DNA from: CAJCIW01 sp963833965
Lineage (GTDB): Bacteria; Chlamydiota; Chlamydiia; Chlamydiales; Rhabdochlamydiaceae
Assembly (NCBI GenBank): GCA_963833965.1
Contig: CAWHZZ010000001.1
Coordinates: 1-64,000, forward strand
Direction: 5' to 3'
Length of the DNA stretch: 64,000 nucleotides
Part shown: piece by piece, positions 61,517 through 64,000 of the stretch
How the letters are laid out: each line of letters starts with the position of its first letter
Position numbering within the stretch: position 1 is the stretch's first letter
The notes under the pieces: model-generated
What the model saw: the letters and a program-made list of their open reading frames with translations, nothing else
Databases searched by the model: none
What the model was told of the DNA's origin: nothing
Made by a program: the position numbers and the translations under genes

Positions 61517-63192
61517 AGAAGAAGTTGAACAATTATAGTTGCCATATTACTGAAGATAAATCTCAAGGAGCATCACAAGCAATGCTCTATGGAACCGGTC
61601 TGACTGAATCGGACATGGGCAAGGCTGAAGTGGGCATCGCGAGCATGTGGTATGAAGGCAACACTTGCAACATGCATCTGATGGAGCTAGCTAATCATGT
61701 AAAAAATGGCGTTCAAGAAGCCGGCCTTGTTGGAATGCGCTTTAATACGATCGGCGTTAGCGATGGCATTTCGATGGGTACTGATGGAATGAGATATTCG
61801 CTCCAATCGCGCGATTTAATTGCCGATTCGATTGAAACGGTGATGGGAGCTCACTGGTACGATGCCTGCATTGTGATTCCCGGATGCGACAAAAACATGC
61901 CTGGAGGAATGCTCGCCATCGCCAGGTTGAACAGGCCAGCTCTCATGATCTATGGCGGCACAATCAAACCGGGTTGTATCGGGAATGAAACTATCGACAT
62001 CGTTTCAGCTTTTCAAAGCTATGGACAGTACCTAGCTCACACGATCTCAGAAGAAGAAAGAAAAGAGATCGTGAAACACGCCTGTCCCGGCGCTGGCGCC
62101 TGTGGTGGAATGTATACAGCTAATACCATGGCCTCTGCCATGGAAGCGATGGGACTCACGCTGCCCTATAGCGCCTCAATTCCAGCGACAGATCTCGCAA
62201 AATTAGAAGAATGCCGAAGAGCTGGTCCCGCGATCAAACACTTGCTAGAGAAAGACATCAGACCTAAGCAGATTATGACACGCAAGGCATTTGAAAATGC
62301 CATAGTTACTGCGACTGCTCTTGGTGGCTCAACGAACGTAATCTTGCATCTCATTGCGATCTCTCGCGCCGTTGGCGTCAATTTGACCTTGAATGACTTT
62401 CAGGTTATCAATGACAAGGTGCCTCTTCTGGCTGACTTTAAGCCCAGCGGAAAATACGCCATGAAGGACCTTCATCTCATCGGTGGATTACCCGCAGTAT
62501 TAAAGCTTCTTCTCAAGGAGGGGCTTATTCATGGAGATTGCTTAACTGTGACCGGAAAAACATTGGCCGAAAACCTGACCCCGCTTCCCGAATTAGCTGC
62601 TGGCCAGCAGGTCATCCATCCATTCTCTAAACCGATCAAATCCAAAGGCCATTTTCATATTCTCAAAGGGAATGTGGCTCCCGAGGGTGCCGTTGCAAAG
62701 ATTACAGGGAAAGAGGGCCTCTCTTTCAAAGGGCCTGCCCGAGTTTTCGATTCAGAAAACGAAATGATCAAGGCTCTAGAGCACGGTCACATCAAAAAGG
62801 GTGATGTAGTTGTCATCCGCTATGAAGGCCCCAAAGGAGGCCCGGGAATGCCTGAAATGCTGAAACCTACCTCCGCCTTAATGGGCTCTGGGTTAGGCAA
62901 TGACGTTGCTCTCATCACAGATGGGCGATTTTCAGGAGGCTCTCACGGGTTTATCATTGGCCACATCGCCCCCGAAGCCCAAGCAGGCGGACCAATTGCC
63001 CTATTGAAAAATGGTGACATCATTGCCATTGATGCTGAAAAAAACACGATTCACGTAGAGCTTTCTGAAAAAGAGCTTGCGGCTCGAAAATCTCACTGGA
63101 AAATGCCCCCTTACAGGACTCAGCGAGGCACCCTTTTTAAATATATCAAAAATGTCACCTCAGCCAGTCTGGGTTGCGTAACGGATGAGTGA
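61513..63192 (+). CDS. ilvD: Dihydroxy-acid dehydratase
   Basis: This is a 559-residue Fe-S dehydratase. Cluster Cys motifs: EGNTCNMHL, IPGCDKNMPGGM and CPGAGACGGMYTANTM, the last also carrying the substrate loop. GGSTNVILHLIAI, LPELAAGQQ and LITDGRFSGGSHGFIIGHIAPEA are standard. It produces the 2-keto acids for Val and Ile. Overlaps the preceding fusion gene by four bases. Confidence 0.96.
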   Translation: MKKKLNNYSCHITEDKSQGASQAMLYGTGLTESDMGKAEVGIASMWYEGNTCNMHLMELANHVKNGVQEAGLVGMRFNTIGVSDGISMGTDGMRYSLQSRDLIADSIETVMGAHWYDACIVIPGCDKNMPGGMLAIARLNRPALMIYGGTIKPGCIGNETIDIVSAFQSYGQYLAHTISEEERKEIVKHACPGAGACGGMYTANTMASAMEAMGLTLPYSASIPATDLAKLEECRRAGPAIKHLLEKDIRPKQIMTRKAFENAIVTATALGGSTNVILHLIAISRAVGVNLTLNDFQVINDKVPLLADFKPSGKYAMKDLHLIGGLPAVLKLLLKEGLIHGDCLTVTGKTLAENLTPLPELAAGQQVIHPFSKPIKSKGHFHILKGNVAPEGAVAKITGKEGLSFKGPARVFDSENEMIKALEHGHIKKGDVVVIRYEGPKGGPGMPEMLKPTSALMGSGLGNDVALITDGRFSGGSHGFIIGHIAPEAQAGGPIALLKNGDIIAIDAEKNTIHVELSEKELAARKSHWKMPPYRTQRGTLFKYIKNVTSASLGCVTDE

Positions 63193-63195
63193 GTC

Positions 63196-64000
63196 ATGGC
63201 TGAAGATGAATTAATGCAGTTTGCCTATTTTCATAAAAAAATAGTCCCTGTACAAGACGCTACGATCAGCATCGCAAGCCATAGCTTACAGTACGGGACT
63301 ACCTGCTTTGGAGGCATTCGCGGATATTATGAATCAGGCAAAGCAAAGTTATTTCGACTCAAAGACCACTTCGAGCGGCTGATCAATGCAGCCAAAATTT
63401 TAGGAATGGAAACCCAAATGCCCTGGGAAGAATTTGAGGCGATCATCATTAAACTCGTGCAAGCGAATGCTCCTCAAACAGATTTCTACCTCCGCCCCTT
63501 CTTCTATTCCGAAGATCAAGCCCTGACTCCCTGCTTTGATGAAATTGATTTTCGCCTAGCAATTTACATGACTCCTCTGGGCCATTATTTCGATCCATCT
63601 AGAGGCTTGCGCCTCATGATTTCAAGTTGGAGGAAAATCTCAGATGCCGCTATGCCTACGAAAGCCAAAGCAGGAGGCTTCTACGTCAATTCAGCACTGG
63701 CAAAATCTGAAGCGAGCCAAAATGGATACGATGATGCATTGATGATGGATGACCAAGGGAACGTCGTCGAGGCCAGTGCTGCAAACATTTTTCTTGTTTT
63801 GCGCGGAGAAGTTGTCATGCCCGAAACCGGCTCAGCTATGCTGGAAGGAATCACCAGGCGAACCGTTATCGATTTCCTTGAAGAAGAAGATATCAAAGTT
63901 AGGGCAGAGAGAATTGACCGTTCAATGATCTATACTTGTGATGAGTTGATCGTCACAGGAACGGCAGCGCAAGTGACTTTTGCAGAATCAGTAGACGGCC
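63196..64000 (+). CDS. ilvE: Branched-chain aminotransferase, partial
   Basis: The ATG at 63196 follows ilvD by three bases, and the frame is open to the window edge (about 268 codons seen; the end is missing). It is a class IV PLP aminotransferase: HSLQYGTTCFGGIRGYYE, RLKDHFERLINAAKILGM, the PLP Lys in KAKAGGFYVNSALAK, VVEASAANIFLVL, GITRRTVIDFL and DELIVTGTAAQVT. It transfers the amino group to the keto acids made by IlvD. Confidence 0.95.
   Translation, partial: MAEDELMQFAYFHKKIVPVQDATISIASHSLQYGTTCFGGIRGYYESGKAKLFRLKDHFERLINAAKILGMETQMPWEEFEAIIIKLVQANAPQTDFYLRPFFYSEDQALTPCFDEIDFRLAIYMTPLGHYFDPSRGLRLMISSWRKISDAAMPTKAKAGGFYVNSALAKSEASQNGYDDALMMDDQGNVVEASAANIFLVLRGEVVMPETGSAMLEGITRRTVIDFLEEEDIKVRAERIDRSMIYTCDELIVTGTAAQVTFAESVDG

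Noticed and set aside
1..64000. CRISPR array
   Set aside because: No regularly spaced repeats of 23-40 bases with unique spacers were seen, and no cas genes.

Overview
The window reads as a host-associated Gram-negative bacterium, most likely a member of the Chlamydiota (Parachlamydia/Waddlia/Simkania-like). A Legionella/Coxiella-type amoeba parasite cannot be excluded. The hints are a mitochondrial-carrier-family protein of eukaryotic type, paired small secreted and beta-barrel proteins, and several tyrosine-recombinase islands. These are judged from recognised families only; no search was possible. Roughly half of the window is accessory DNA and half is biosynthetic operons.

Layout. (1) 1-9133: a mobile/defence block on the minus strand. 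It has a partial membrane protein, a replication-initiator-like gene, a small HTH gene, an unknown gene and a tyrosine recombinase, driven by two near-identical promoter blocks. Next come an HTH/nuclease-like protein divergent from a HEPN protein, and an RloA/RloB (AbiL-like) pair coupled to a metallophosphoesterase. (2) 9473-17314: an apparent plus-strand operon of an SDR protein, acetate kinase, phosphoketolase, a P-type proton ATPase and a small membrane protein. (3) 17672-46057: an integrated island bounded by 45-bp direct repeats of a tRNA 3' half with a CAT anticodon. It carries an integrase, a primase/helicase module, a Schlafen-type AlbA protein, an Hsp70 / membrane J-like / AAA+ operon, RecQ flanked by two inverted copies of a secreted-protein/beta-barrel pair, a TPP-riboswitch operon, and xylose genes. 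Two 175-bp inverted-repeat elements bracket xylB. A broken second integrase just beyond the right repeat shows that the site has been used more than once. (4) 46959-55629: a complete histidine operon with purH first, preceded by a His-rich leader peptide. (5) 56090-64000: an isoleucine/valine operon preceded by an Ile/Val-rich leader peptide and a textbook terminator, running off the right edge inside ilvE.

How it fits together. The his and ilv operons are each complete for their pathways, and both look controlled by leader-peptide attenuation. PurH would recycle the AICAR released by HisH/HisF. In the ilv operon the gene in the IlvA position is a threonine-synthase-type PLP enzyme fused to a LeuA-type regulatory domain. 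Phosphoketolase, acetate kinase and the proton ATPase would convert sugar phosphates to ATP and a proton gradient; xylose import, isomerisation and phosphorylation would supply xylulose-5-phosphate, the phosphoketolase substrate.

The strongest candidates for something undescribed are: the TPP-riboswitch operon that couples ThiE, an MHS-type transporter and a three-repeat mitochondrial carrier; the island-borne Hsp70 / J-like / AAA+ operon; the ThrC-LeuA fusion; and the HTH-nuclease/HEPN divergent pair. Several island genes carry single-base frameshifts (Hsp70 twice, one beta-barrel protein, the integrase relic), so part of the island is decaying or the assembly has small indels.
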